Assembly (NCBI GenBank): GCA_902626505.1
Contig: CACOFQ010000006.1
Location: 19,185-83,184 of the forward strand
DNA from: an uncultured Marinoscillum sp.
Lineage (GTDB): Bacteria; Bacteroidota; Bacteroidia; Cytophagales; MED-G16
Length of the DNA stretch: 64,000 bases
Reading direction: 5' to 3'
Shown here: positions 28,179 to 37,770 of the stretch, in pieces
Layout of the letters: each line of letters opens with the position of its first letter
Numbering within the stretch: the first letter of the stretch is position 1
Notes under the pieces: model-generated
What the model was told of the DNA's origin: nothing
Seen by the model: the letters and a program-made list of their open reading frames with translations, nothing else
The model's database searches: none
Position numbers and translations under genes: made by a program

Positions 28179-31032
28179 TTTTTTTAAAATATTCTTTTTA
28201 TCTGTTTTGTGTTATTCAGTTGGATATTCCCAATTTGAAAAATCTGAATTAGCACCACCAGGAATAAAGTGGTATGAAAAAAGAAGTAAAAACTTTATAG
28301 TCTATTTCCCTAAAGAATTAGACTCAATTGCAAATTATACCATTTCATTTTTAGAAAATAACATAAACAAATTAAAGCTTAACCCAGAAGATAAAATAAG
28401 AAAAAGTAGAATAATATTACATAATCAAAATAGTATTCCAAATGCTTTTGTAACATCTAGCCCCAGAAGAAGTGAGTTTTACGTAAATGCAAAAACTGAA
28501 TCCCCTCACTTTTTACACAACAACAATTGGGTGGACTTGTTAGCTGTTCATGAATTCAGGCATCTTGTACAAAGAGAGGTAGGATATAATAATTTTTTTA
28601 ATAAGATGGTTCATTATTTTTTTGGAGAGAGTCAGTCTTCTTTAATAAGTAGGTCTACTGCACCTAATTGGTATTGGGAAGGTGACGCGGTGTATTTAGA
28701 AACAACTATTGGTGATTATGGAAGAGGAAGAATACCGCGTTTTACTCTAACGACACAAATGAATTTAAATTCAAAAAACAAAATAAAATATGAAAGACAA
28801 ACATTAGGAAGTTTTAAATATAAAACGCCTAATGAATATGAGACGGGTTATTTGATGGTAAAATATCTAAATGAAAAATTCAGTCAAAACACGTTTAACA
28901 AAATTGTAAAAAAAGCGAATAAGCAATCTTTTTTGCCCGTCCCTTTTTATAGGGCATTAAAAAAAGAAACGAAAGAAAACTATAAAGAAGTTTATAAAAA
29001 CAGCTTAGCGTCTCTACCAAAAAAGACAAATTATATAACCAAAAAATCACTTAACAAAAGAAGTAATAATGTGTTTTCTAGTTTAATATATCCAACAGTA
29101 ACCGAAAATAAAGATGTTGTTGTTATTAGGCAAGGTTATGGAAGCTATCAAGATTTTAGAGTAATTGACAAAAGTGGAAACATTTCTCTTTTATTCACAC
29201 CAGGAATTGTTAATGATTTTGGAAGAATACCGCTAGCAAAAAACAAAATAGCTTGGTTAGAGTTCGATAAAGACCCTAGGTGGGATAAAAGAGTTTATTC
29301 GGCTGTTAAAATATTGGACATGAGAACAAAAAAACTTATTAAGAATAAAATTAAAGGTTATTTTTCATCTTTAGATTTATCTCCTGATGGTAAAAATTTT
29401 GTTGTTTTAGAAAATAATCTAAACGGGTCGCAAAGTTTTGTGATATATGATGTTTTATCTCAAAAAAAAATTAAAGAATATACATTCGGGGCTGGAATAA
29501 TTTCCTCTTTAAAGTACTCAAATAAAGAAAACTTAATTGGAATAAAAACCGCTCAAGGAGAAAAAAGTGTTTTTATTTTTAATTTAAATCTAAATAAAAA
29601 AAACACCCTTTTTTCAACAAAAAAAAATATAGGTTGGCCAACATATCAAAACGAAACCTTAATTTTTTCAACCTCCCACAATGGGTTTGAAGAGATTTTT
29701 ATTCATAAAACAAAAACAAAAGAAACATTTATTTTAGATGGGCATAAACTTGGTAGCTACTATCCTTTTTTAACTAATGATAATTCTGAAATATATTACT
29801 CGTCAATGGGAGAGTTTGGGTTTGATGTTTATAAAGCAAGTGTAGAAACAGAAAATTTACCTGCTAAAACAATTAAACAAAACAAAACAAAAAAAACACC
29901 CACAAAATATATTCCCACAAAAAGTTTTCCCACAAAAAAAACAAATAGATTTTTTGAGGCAATAAAACCCACTTCATGGGGAATAAGTGATTATTCCTTG
30001 TCGGAAAAAGGATTAGACTACATAACATTGGGGCTTGATTCTCGTGGATTATTCGGTGACTTATTGTTTGGTGGGGGTTATAGGTTTGATATAAGAGATA
30101 AAAAAACTGACAAATATTTTAATTTAAGTTATCAAGGGTTTTACCCAATTATAGATTTTTCAATATCATCTTCTAATGACTCTTTCACACAAAATATTAT
30201 ATTAAATAATCAAGAAAGTTATGACACGATATACGACGCTAACATAAAATTCAAAACAGAAGATTTTTCAATGGGTGTTAGGGTGCCTTTGTCTTATACT
30301 AGAGGAAAATACTTCACTTCATTCTTAGGTAGTCTTAGTTTATATCATGAACGATTCAAAGATTTTTATACAACTTCAATAGGGAGCGCTTCATCAAAGT
30401 TCCCATTGGTTACCACAAGAAATACAAGATCTTATTTTTCGACTTTACTTCTTTATTCTAGAAAATATAAAAAAGGAAAAAGACAAGTGTATAATCGATT
30501 TGAACAAACTGTGTTAATTGAGGGAAAAAAAACATTAGAAAATAGTGATTATTCTGGTTCATACGTCAGGTCTGATATTTATTTAGCTTTTCCTGGATTT
30601 AAAAACACCCACTCCGCAAGATTAAAGGCCAGGGTTGAAGCTCAAGAAAAGGTTGATTATTTATTTAGAAATAATATTAATTTTATAACAGGGTATCAAA
30701 ATCTTTTTAATTTTTCAAATTTTGTTGGTTGGGGATTAGAGTATGAGCTCCCATTGTTTTATCCTGACTTTGCAATTGGTCCAATTGCATATATTCAAAG
30801 AGTAAGAGGATCTACTTTTTTAAACGGAGGTTCCATAAATGGATTTAGTCAAACCTCACCTAATATTCAAGAAACACCTAAGAGTGCAGGTGTTGGTTTT
30901 ACCCTGGATCTTAATTTATTTAGACAATCCTTTCTTTTTGAATTTGGAGTAAAATATGCCTATGTTTTTGATGTTAATGAAGGGTCACAAGGAAGTACTA
31001 TACAGTTGAGTTTAGGAAGTATTACTTTCTAA
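28171..31032 (+). CDS. Predicted exported HExxH peptidase-like / TolB-type propeller / outer-membrane barrel protein
   Basis: Signal peptide; AVHEFRHLVQ (28549-28563) and WYWEGDAVYLET as in peptidase MA/gluzincins; repeated propeller-like ISSLDLSPDGKNFVVLE; Gly/aromatic-rich C-terminal barrel-like region ending in Phe. Confidence 0.65.
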   Translation: MRSFFKIFFLSVLCYSVGYSQFEKSELAPPGIKWYEKRSKNFIVYFPKELDSIANYTISFLENNINKLKLNPEDKIRKSRIILHNQNSIPNAFVTSSPRRSEFYVNAKTESPHFLHNNNWVDLLAVHEFRHLVQREVGYNNFFNKMVHYFFGESQSSLISRSTAPNWYWEGDAVYLETTIGDYGRGRIPRFTLTTQMNLNSKNKIKYERQTLGSFKYKTPNEYETGYLMVKYLNEKFSQNTFNKIVKKANKQSFLPVPFYRALKKETKENYKEVYKNSLASLPKKTNYITKKSLNKRSNNVFSSLIYPTVTENKDVVVIRQGYGSYQDFRVIDKSGNISLLFTPGIVNDFGRIPLAKNKIAWLEFDKDPRWDKRVYSAVKILDMRTKKLIKNKIKGYFSSLDLSPDGKNFVVLENNLNGSQSFVIYDVLSQKKIKEYTFGAGIISSLKYSNKENLIGIKTAQGEKSVFIFNLNLNKKNTLFSTKKNIGWPTYQNETLIFSTSHNGFEEIFIHKTKTKETFILDGHKLGSYYPFLTNDNSEIYYSSMGEFGFDVYKASVETENLPAKTIKQNKTKKTPTKYIPTKSFPTKKTNRFFEAIKPTSWGISDYSLSEKGLDYITLGLDSRGLFGDLLFGGGYRFDIRDKKTDKYFNLSYQGFYPIIDFSISSSNDSFTQNIILNNQESYDTIYDANIKFKTEDFSMGVRVPLSYTRGKYFTSFLGSLSLYHERFKDFYTTSIGSASSKFPLVTTRNTRSYFSTLLLYSRKYKKGKRQVYNRFEQTVLIEGKKTLENSDYSGSYVRSDIYLAFPGFKNTHSARLKARVEAQEKVDYLFRNNINFITGYQNLFNFSNFVGWGLEYELPLFYPDFAIGPIAYIQRVRGSTFLNGGSINGFSQTSPNIQETPKSAGVGFTLDLNLFRQSFLFEFGVKYAYVFDVNEGSQGSTIQLSLGSITF
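29899..29943 (+). repeat. Three 15-bp-spaced CCCACAAAA direct repeats encoding PTKxx linker repeats
   Basis: CCCACAAAATATATT / CCCACAAAAAGTTTT / CCCACAAAAAAAAC, giving PTKYI PTKSF PTKKT. Confidence 0.8.
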
Positions 31033-31076
31033 TTTTTTAATTATAAAAATTAATTTATAATTTCGAAAAAAAAAAT

Positions 31077-31202
31077 ATGTTCCCTACTAATCCTGCTGTA
31101 ACTGATGGTGTTGAATTGTTTGTTTGGATTGTTGTTGTTTTAATAAGTTTTGTTGGGGCTGTTTCAATTATTGATTTTCGAAACGTAAAGAAAAAAGGTT
31201 AA
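31077..31202 (+). CDS. Small membrane protein, 41 aa
   Basis: Missing from the track (too short). ATG reads MFPTNPAVTDGVELFVWIVVVLISFVGAVSIIDFRNVKKKG, one TM helix plus a basic tail, in a non-coding gap. Confidence 0.5.
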   Translation: MFPTNPAVTDGVELFVWIVVVLISFVGAVSIIDFRNVKKKG

Positions 31203-31306
31203 AAATCTGAGTCTTTCTTGTGGTTGCTAACCTTGCTATTTGGAACAAAGACTGAACAAAGTATCGCTGAAACAAACAACACAATAATTAACATTAACAT
31301 TTCCAT
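31199..31306 (-). CDS. Small membrane protein, 35 aa
   Basis: Reverse-strand ATG reads MEMLMLIIVLFVSAILCSVFVPNSKVSNHKKDSDF: one TM and a polar tail. Convergent with 31077-31202, with stops overlapping. Confidence 0.4.
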   Translation of the reverse strand: MEMLMLIIVLFVSAILCSVFVPNSKVSNHKKDSDF

Positions 31307-31403
31307 AGTTTACTTTTTTGCAAATATACCTAAGGTTTAACTAAAAATATATTCACAACTTTAAAAAGTTTTCTTGTTATTTATATAAGTTTTTTATGTA
31401 AAA

Positions 31404-31826
31404 TTGTTTGTGCAAAACCCATTTCATTTAGCTTTTCCGGTTAACAATATTGAAGAAACAAAACTATTTTATAAAAAACACCTCAAGTGTAAAATAGGTC
31501 GGGAAGATGTTAAGTGGGTTGATTTTGACTTTTTTGGCCATCAACTTTCTGCTCACTTAAAACCTGATGAATTAAAAAACTCAAAAAAAAACTCAGTAGA
31601 TGGTAAAGAGGTTCCTGTTAGACATTTTGGAGTGATATTAGAGTGGGAACAGTGGCACAGCCTTGCTGATGAGCTTCAATTAAACAAAACAGAATTTATA
31701 ATAGAGCCTTATATAAGGTTTAAGGGAGAGGTTGGAGAACAAGCAACTATGTTTTTTTTAGACCCTAGTGGGAACGCTTTAGAGTTTAAATCTTTTAAGG
31801 ACCCAAAACAGGTTTTTGCTAAGTGA
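31404..31826 (+). CDS. VOC/glyoxalase family protein
   Basis: [27 protein letters not shown]...[20 protein letters not shown] (31404) or GTG (31410) start. Confidence 0.9.
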   Translation: MFVQNPFHLAFPVNNIEETKLFYKKHLKCKIGREDVKWVDFDFFGHQLSAHLKPDELKNSKKNSVDGKEVPVRHFGVILEWEQWHSLADELQLNKTEFIIEPYIRFKGEVGEQATMFFLDPSGNALEFKSFKDPKQVFAK

Positions 31827-31831
31827 TGGTG

Positions 31832-32581
31832 TTATCTTAAATAGCTCCCAGCGTTTATATCTATAGTAGATCCGGTACTGTGGTCCATTTTTCCTGAAGA
31901 AATTAACGCAACTACCGGAGATATGTCTTTAGGTTCCGTAAGCCTATCGAGTTGAATTCCTTTTTTGACCAATTCTTCTCCGTTTTTTTCTATAAAACTT
32001 TTTGCCATATCTGTGTTAACAAAACCCGGAGCAATACTAAAAGCTAAAATATTATCCTTTTTCCCAAAAGACCTTGCTATTGTTTTAGTTAAAGAAACCA
32101 ACCCACCTTTAGAACAAGCATAGGAGATAAAATCCTCAACCTCTCCCCTAAATGCTGCTCTAGAGGTTATGTTTATGATCCGCAGTCTTTTCTTAATATT
32201 TTCTTTTCTTTTCTTTAAAATAAACTCTTTACAAATTAAAGCTGGGGATTTAAGGTTTGTGTTGATTGTTTTGTCAAACTCATCTGTCCATACTTTTAAA
32301 TCATTTTCTATAGGGGAAGATTGAGCAATACCGGCGTTGTTTATAATTGTGTCTGGAACCCCTATGTGTTTGGATGTTTTTTTAAAAAGTTTAATAGCAC
32401 CAGACTCTTTAGATAAGTCTGATTTTACGTAGTGTATATTTTCTTTGTTGTTACCAAAATAATTATAGAGTTTTTTATTGTTAGAGTTATAATGAAGTAC
32501 AAAAGTATTTTTGGTGTCATAAAGGTCTTTTGCTATTTGTAGGCCTATACCATTAGAGGATCCTGTAATTAATATTTTCAT
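31832..32581 (-). CDS. Short-chain dehydrogenase/reductase (FabG-like; ORF opens at 32632)
   Basis: MKILITGSSNGIGLQIA, NNAGIAQ, YACSKGG (YxxxK-like), SIAPGFVNTDMAKS. Confidence 0.88.
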   Translation of the reverse strand: MKILITGSSNGIGLQIAKDLYDTKNTFVLHYNSNNKKLYNYFGNNKENIHYVKSDLSKESGAIKLFKKTSKHIGVPDTIINNAGIAQSSPIENDLKVWTDEFDKTINTNLKSPALICKEFILKKRKENIKKRLRIINITSRAAFRGEVEDFISYACSKGGLVSLTKTIARSFGKKDNILAFSIAPGFVNTDMAKSFIEKNGEELVKKGIQLDRLTEPKDISPVVALISSGKMDHSTGSTIDINAGSYLR

Positions 32582-32650
32582 TTCTCTCTTTTTTTTGAAC
32601 AAAAATATTCTTTTTTGCAAACTAATTTTCATATCATGAGTTAAAATAAC

Positions 32651-35600
32651 ATGTCAACTTCTGAAATAATTTCTATGTATAAAGACAGGCTCAAGGTTGT
32701 TGAGCTTCAATCAGAGGTTTCTAAAAAAAACAATGTTTATATCTCTGGTTTGTCAGGAAATCTTAATGTAATCGTTCCTTTAGCTATAACACAAAACGAT
32801 TCTATGAGTCATTGTTTTATTCTTAATGACAAAGAAAAGGCTTTAATTTACTACAGCAACCTTTGTAACTATTTAAAAAACGAAAAGGTTTATTTCTTTC
32901 CATATTCTTTTATAGCTCCTTATGATAACGAGCTTATTAATAACGCAAACGTTGTTATGAGAACTGAGGTAATTCAAGCGCTTATCCAGAAAAGAAAAGA
33001 AAAAACTTACATTGTCACTTACCCAGAAGCTTTATTTGAAATGTTTCCTGAGGAAAGGATTCAAAAAAAACTATCCCTAAGTTTAAAGAAAAAAGAGGGC
33101 GTCTCTTTAGACAAACTAACAGAAATGATTGAAGAAAAAGGGTTTAATAAGGTTGATTTTGTTAACGAGCCTGGAGAGTTTGCTTCGCGAGGAAATATAA
33201 TTGATGTTTTTTCATATTCTTATAAAAAACCTATTCGAATAGAATTAGATGGTGATGTTGTTGAAAGATTAAGATTGTTTAATGTTGAGTCACAACTTAC
33301 AGAAGACGATGTTGGTTCTGTGAATATAACCTCAAACAAAAAACACGAGGGCGCATCTAGTAAACATGTAACCTTATTAAGTTTTTTAAAAGAAAATTGG
33401 TGTGTTTGGAATGATGGAATTAGTTTATCCGCTAACATTATTGATAAAAAATATAAAGAAGCTGAAAAAGTATATAGTGATATTAAAAGAAAAAGTAAGG
33501 TTATGTTAAGTTTATCTCCTAAAAGAATTTTTCTTAGTAAAAAATCTTTTTTAAAAGAAATAAACTATTTTAAAATAATCCAGTTTGGTGGTGAAAAATC
33601 AAAAAAGAGTAATTGTATAAAGTATAAATATAAAGCTAGCCCTCAACCAAACTTTAACAAAAACCTATCATTATTAGTTGATGATCTTAAGGAACATAAT
33701 TATAATAACTATAAACTAAACATATCTTTTCAATCTGAAGAACAATCTAGAAGGTTAGCCTCCTATTTCGAGTCAGTTGGATTTATTGTAACATACAATA
33801 AACTGATTTCAAAAATGAGTGAGGGCTTCATAGATCACGAAACTAAAGAGGTGTTTTATACAGACCACGAATTATTTAATCGGTTTTTTAAACACACCCA
33901 CTCTCCAAAAATTCAAAAAAAACAAAAAAACCCAATAAAAGACAGAAACGAGTTAAAAGCGGGTGATTATGTGGTTCATATTGACCATGGTGTGGGAAGG
34001 TTTGTTGGTTTAGAAAAAATGAAATCGAACGAAATCGACCGTGAGGTTTTAAGGTTGGTTTACAAAAACAATGATGTTGTTTTTATAGATGTAAACTCTC
34101 TTCATAAAATCGCGAAATATTCAAGCTCAGGAAGCACTCCAACCCTAAACAACTTAAACAACCAAGAGTGGACCAGAAAGAAGAAAAAGATTAAATCAAA
34201 AATGGTTGATATGGCTAACGACCTTATTAAACTATATCTTAAAAGAAGAGAAGCTCAAGGGTTCTCTTTTCAAGAAGATAATTACTTACAAATAGAGCTT
34301 GAGTCTTCATTTGTTTACCAAGACACCCCCGATCAAATTAAAACAACAATAGAGGTAAAGAAAGATATGGAGAGTTCTTTTCCAATGGATAGGTTAGTTT
34401 GTGGTGATGTTGGTTTTGGAAAAACAGAAATTGCAGTCAGGGCTGCATTTAAAGCTGTCTGCTCAAACAAACAGGTTTTAATTTTAGTTCCAACAACAAT
34501 ACTTGCATACCAACACTATAAAACGTTTCAAAAAAGATTAGAGCGGTTTCCTGTTACTTTAGATTATTTGTCTCGGTTCCGGTCAACAAAAGAAAGAAAC
34601 AAAATTATTAAAGACTCTAAAGAGGGTAAGATTGATATTTTAATTGGAACACATTCTGTTTTAGGAAAAAAAATAAAATTTAAAGATTTAGGCTTGTTAA
34701 TTGTAGATGAAGAGCAAAAGTTTGGTGTTGCTTTGAAAGAGAGAATCAAAAGACAAAAGCTCAACCTTGATTGTTTAACATTAACCGCAACCCCCATACC
34801 AAGAACCCTTCATTTTTCTTTAATTGGGGTTAGGGATATTAGCATAATTAGAACCCCCCCCACAAACAGACAAGCGGTACATACAGAGGTTTTGACTTTT
34901 AATGAAACAGAAATAAGAGACATTATAAATAACGAACTCTCTAGGTTTGGCCAGGTTTTCTTTGTTCATAATAGGGTTGAAAACATTTACGAAATTGCCA
35001 GCATAGTTCAAAAATTAGTTCCTAACGCCAAGGTTAAAGTAGCACACGGACAACTCAAAGGAGACGCGCTTGAAAAAACCATTTTAGAGTTTGTTGATGG
35101 TAAGTTTGATGTTTTAATTTCAACTAACATAATTGAATCTGGTTTGGACATCCCTAATGCTAATACTATAATTATTAATCAAGCCCATATGTTTGGTTTA
35201 TCCGACCTACATCAGATGCGTGGACGGGTTGGTAGATCAAACAGAAAAGCTTTTTGTAGGCTATTGGTTCCTAAGTTAAACAACCTGAATGTTGATGCTA
35301 AAAAAAGGCTATTAGCCTTAGAAGAATTCTCAAACTTAGGTGATGGTTTAAATATTGCCTTAAAAGACTTAGACATAAGGGGGGCTGGAAATTTGTTGGG
35401 AGGAGAACAGAGTGGTTTTATAAACGATCTTGGGTTTGAAACCTATAACAAAATTTTAGACGAAGCTTTAACCGAAATAGACTTGCCTAAAAAACAAAAT
35501 AACATTCAAAGGTTTGTCACAAGCAACTGTTTGGTAGACACGCACGAAAAAGCTTATATACCAAAAGAATATATATCGAACTCAAACGAAAGGTTAAAAA

Positions 35601-35980
35601 TGTATGGTTTGATTGAAGAAAAATCAAAAATGAATCTTTTTGATGAAATTATAATCGTATTTAAAGATCGTTTTGGCCCCCCGCCCAAAGAGCTTGAGCG
35701 TTTAATAGATGTTATGAAAATTAAAAACTACGCGTCTAAATTTGGTGTAGATAAAATTATAACAAAAAAAAGCAAGACGTCTTTTGTTTATTTCAACAAC
35801 AACAAAAACAATAAAGAAAAACAAGAAATGGTTTTAACAATGCTTGAAAAACTTACTAAAAGTGGTCACAAAACAAATGTAAAAGAGAAAAACTCCCAAC
35901 TTTGTGTTATTACTAATTCTTTAGTTTCTGTTAAAGAAACGTTAGTTTTTTTAAAAAAAAACACAAAAAAAACACAATAA
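32651..35980 (+). CDS. mfd: Transcription-repair coupling factor
   Basis: RID domain GDYVVHIDHGVGRFVGLEKM; helicase motifs VCGDVGFGKTEIAVRAAFKA, VDEEQKFGV, LTATPIPRTLHFSLIGVRDIS, QMRGRVGRS; TRCF C-terminal domain. Confidence 0.97.
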   Translation: MSTSEIISMYKDRLKVVELQSEVSKKNNVYISGLSGNLNVIVPLAITQNDSMSHCFILNDKEKALIYYSNLCNYLKNEKVYFFPYSFIAPYDNELINNANVVMRTEVIQALIQKRKEKTYIVTYPEALFEMFPEERIQKKLSLSLKKKEGVSLDKLTEMIEEKGFNKVDFVNEPGEFASRGNIIDVFSYSYKKPIRIELDGDVVERLRLFNVESQLTEDDVGSVNITSNKKHEGASSKHVTLLSFLKENWCVWNDGISLSANIIDKKYKEAEKVYSDIKRKSKVMLSLSPKRIFLSKKSFLKEINYFKIIQFGGEKSKKSNCIKYKYKASPQPNFNKNLSLLVDDLKEHNYNNYKLNISFQSEEQSRRLASYFESVGFIVTYNKLISKMSEGFIDHETKEVFYTDHELFNRFFKHTHSPKIQKKQKNPIKDRNELKAGDYVVHIDHGVGRFVGLEKMKSNEIDREVLRLVYKNNDVVFIDVNSLHKIAKYSSSGSTPTLNNLNNQEWTRKKKKIKSKMVDMANDLIKLYLKRREAQGFSFQEDNYLQIELESSFVYQDTPDQIKTTIEVKKDMESSFPMDRLVCGDVGFGKTEIAVRAAFKAVCSNKQVLILVPTTILAYQHYKTFQKRLERFPVTLDYLSRFRSTKERNKIIKDSKEGKIDILIGTHSVLGKKIKFKDLGLLIVDEEQKFGVALKERIKRQKLNLDCLTLTATPIPRTLHFSLIGVRDISIIRTPPTNRQAVHTEVLTFNETEIRDIINNELSRFGQVFFVHNRVENIYEIASIVQKLVPNAKVKVAHGQLKGDALEKTILEFVDGKFDVLISTNIIESGLDIPNANTIIINQAHMFGLSDLHQMRGRVGRSNRKAFCRLLVPKLNNLNVDAKKRLLALEEFSNLGDGLNIALKDLDIRGAGNLLGGEQSGFINDLGFETYNKILDEALTEIDLPKKQNNIQRFVTSNCLVDTHEKAYIPKEYISNSNERLKMYGLIEEKSKMNLFDEIIIVFKDRFGPPPKELERLIDVMKIKNYASKFGVDKIITKKSKTSFVYFNNNKNNKEKQEMVLTMLEKLTKSGHKTNVKEKNSQLCVITNSLVSVKETLVFLKKNTKKTQ

Positions 35981-36025
35981 GCTTTTAGTTTATTTGTTAT
36001 TTCTTCTCAAGAACTGATTTTTTTG

Positions 36026-36033
36026 TATTTTTG
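36026..36033 (+). promoter_or_regulatory. Candidate Bacteroidota -7 element (TAnnTTTG) upstream of gldJ
   Basis: TATTTTTG matches TAnnTTTG, 30 bp before the gldJ ATG. No well-spaced -33 TTG was confirmed, and the motif can easily occur by chance in AT-rich DNA. Confidence 0.35.
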
Positions 36034-36062
36034 ATAAAAATTTATAACCACAAAAGTTAGTT

Positions 36063-37277
36063 ATGAAAAACGTTTTTGTTTATATGTTTCTGTGTTTTGT
36101 TGCTTTTGGGTGTTCGGTACTTCCCTTTGGAAACTCTAACCCCTCTGCAAGAAACCCCGGCTCAACTAGCACAACAACTAATTTAGAATATTTTTCTGAC
36201 TCGTACGCTGAAGAGGATGAGGAAGGGTTCACAGTTGCTGATTTTGGGGGGCAACCTCCAGGACCAAACCAGGTTTTAGTCCAAGGGGGGCGTGCTGTTT
36301 TGGGAACATATGAAGAAGATGTGTTTTATACACATGATAACGTTGAAAGAACTGTTACGGTGCAATCTTTTTTTCTGGACCAAACAGAAATAGCTAATAT
36401 ACACTGGTTAGAGTACCTTCATTATATTGGTAGAGACTCAAGCGAAACATATTACCAAAGTGCTCTACCAGATACTACTGTGTGGGAAAAAGAACTTGCT
36501 TTCAATACACCTTATGTAAGTAATTATTTAAGGTATCCTGGTTTTAGATATTATCCTGTTGTTGGGGTAAGTTGGGAACAAGCTGTTGATTATTGTAGGT
36601 GGAGAACAGAAGCTGTCAATAAACAAAGGGCTATGGAATATTTTGGAGAAGATTATATTGATGGAGACATTCCACCTATTGAGTCTGGTATTTACCTTCC
36701 TGAGTTTAGGTTACCAACCGAAGCAGAATGGGAATACGCCGCATATGGACAAATTGGTGATCAGTGGTTAGATGAAAACCAAACACAAAGAAGATTATAC
36801 CCTTGGGATGGAAGAACAATAAGAAGCTCTAAAAGAGGAAATGTTGGAAAGTTTCAGGCAAACTTCAAAAGAGGGAGAGGGGATTATGCTGGTATAGCTG
36901 GAGCGCTTAATGATGCGGGGTTTGTAACTATGAACATTTACGAATACGCCCCAAATGATTTTGGCTTATACAATATGGCTGGTAATGTTAATGAGTGGGT
37001 TTTTGATATTTACAGACCATTAAACTTTCAAGATATGGAAGATTTAAACCCTATTAGAAAAAGTGACTTCCTAGATTCGGAAGAAAATTATGACTCAGAA
37101 AACTTTAACTCTATGGTAAGTAATAAGTCCAGAGTTTATAAGGGTGGTTCGTGGGCTGACGGTGCAATGTGGTTGTCTCCAGGAACAAGAAGGTTTTTAG
37201 ATCAAGATTCTTCTTCAGCAACAATTGGCTTTAGGTGTGCAACAACAGCCTTGGGTACAGCGGGTAACTGGAACTAG
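36063..37277 (+). CDS. gldJ: Gliding motility lipoprotein GldJ (SUMF1/FGE-like fold)
   Basis: Lipobox VAFGCS; ALPDTTVWEKELAFNTPYVSNYLRYPGFRYYPVVGVSWEQAVDYCRWRTEAVNK; YNMAGNVNEWVFDIYRP; RVYKGGSWADGAMWLSPGTRRFLDQDSSSATIGFRCA. Confidence 0.85.
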   Translation: MKNVFVYMFLCFVAFGCSVLPFGNSNPSARNPGSTSTTTNLEYFSDSYAEEDEEGFTVADFGGQPPGPNQVLVQGGRAVLGTYEEDVFYTHDNVERTVTVQSFFLDQTEIANIHWLEYLHYIGRDSSETYYQSALPDTTVWEKELAFNTPYVSNYLRYPGFRYYPVVGVSWEQAVDYCRWRTEAVNKQRAMEYFGEDYIDGDIPPIESGIYLPEFRLPTEAEWEYAAYGQIGDQWLDENQTQRRLYPWDGRTIRSSKRGNVGKFQANFKRGRGDYAGIAGALNDAGFVTMNIYEYAPNDFGLYNMAGNVNEWVFDIYRPLNFQDMEDLNPIRKSDFLDSEENYDSENFNSMVSNKSRVYKGGSWADGAMWLSPGTRRFLDQDSSSATIGFRCATTALGTAGNWN

Positions 37278-37340
37278 AAGCGCTGATCGACCAAACCAAA
37301 CTAATACAAATATATTTTCGTATAATATAGGTTAAAGTGT

Positions 37341-37769
37341 TTGAAACAAAACAGACACACAAATTTATACGATAACAAAATGTTTGTAAAAATACCATCA
37401 ATTAAAGAGAATGTTTCTGTGGTAGAAAGCTTCATTGAAAATGTTGGTGAAAAAATAAGAATTGAAGAGTCTATATATGGCAATGTCTTGGTTTCGGTAA
37501 CAGAGGCGGTAAATAATGCTATTGTTCACGGCAACAAAGAAGATAAAAACAAAAAAGTTAAGCTAGCGTTAAAACAAAACAAAAAAAGTGTGAGGTTTGT
37601 TGTTGAAGATGAGGGTGTTGGTTTTGATTTTGATAACTTACCCGACCCAACCAACCCCAAAAACATAGAAAAAGTAAAAGGAAGAGGTATTTTTCTTATA
37701 AGGAGCCTTTCTGACAAAACAACTTTTAAACACGGCGGAAGAACAGTAGAAATGCTTTTCAAACTTTAA
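37341..37769 (+). CDS. ATP-binding protein, anti-sigma factor/RsbW-like HATPase
   Basis: VSVTEAVNNAIVHGNKEDKNKKV (N box), VEDEGVGFDFDNLPDP (G1), GRGIFLIRSLSD (G2). Confidence 0.88.
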   Translation: MKQNRHTNLYDNKMFVKIPSIKENVSVVESFIENVGEKIRIEESIYGNVLVSVTEAVNNAIVHGNKEDKNKKVKLALKQNKKSVRFVVEDEGVGFDFDNLPDPTNPKNIEKVKGRGIFLIRSLSDKTTFKHGGRTVEMLFKL

Positions 37770-37770
37770 A

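Noticed and set aside
37278-37340. Intrinsic terminator after gldJ
   Set aside because: No convincing GC stem followed by a T-run.
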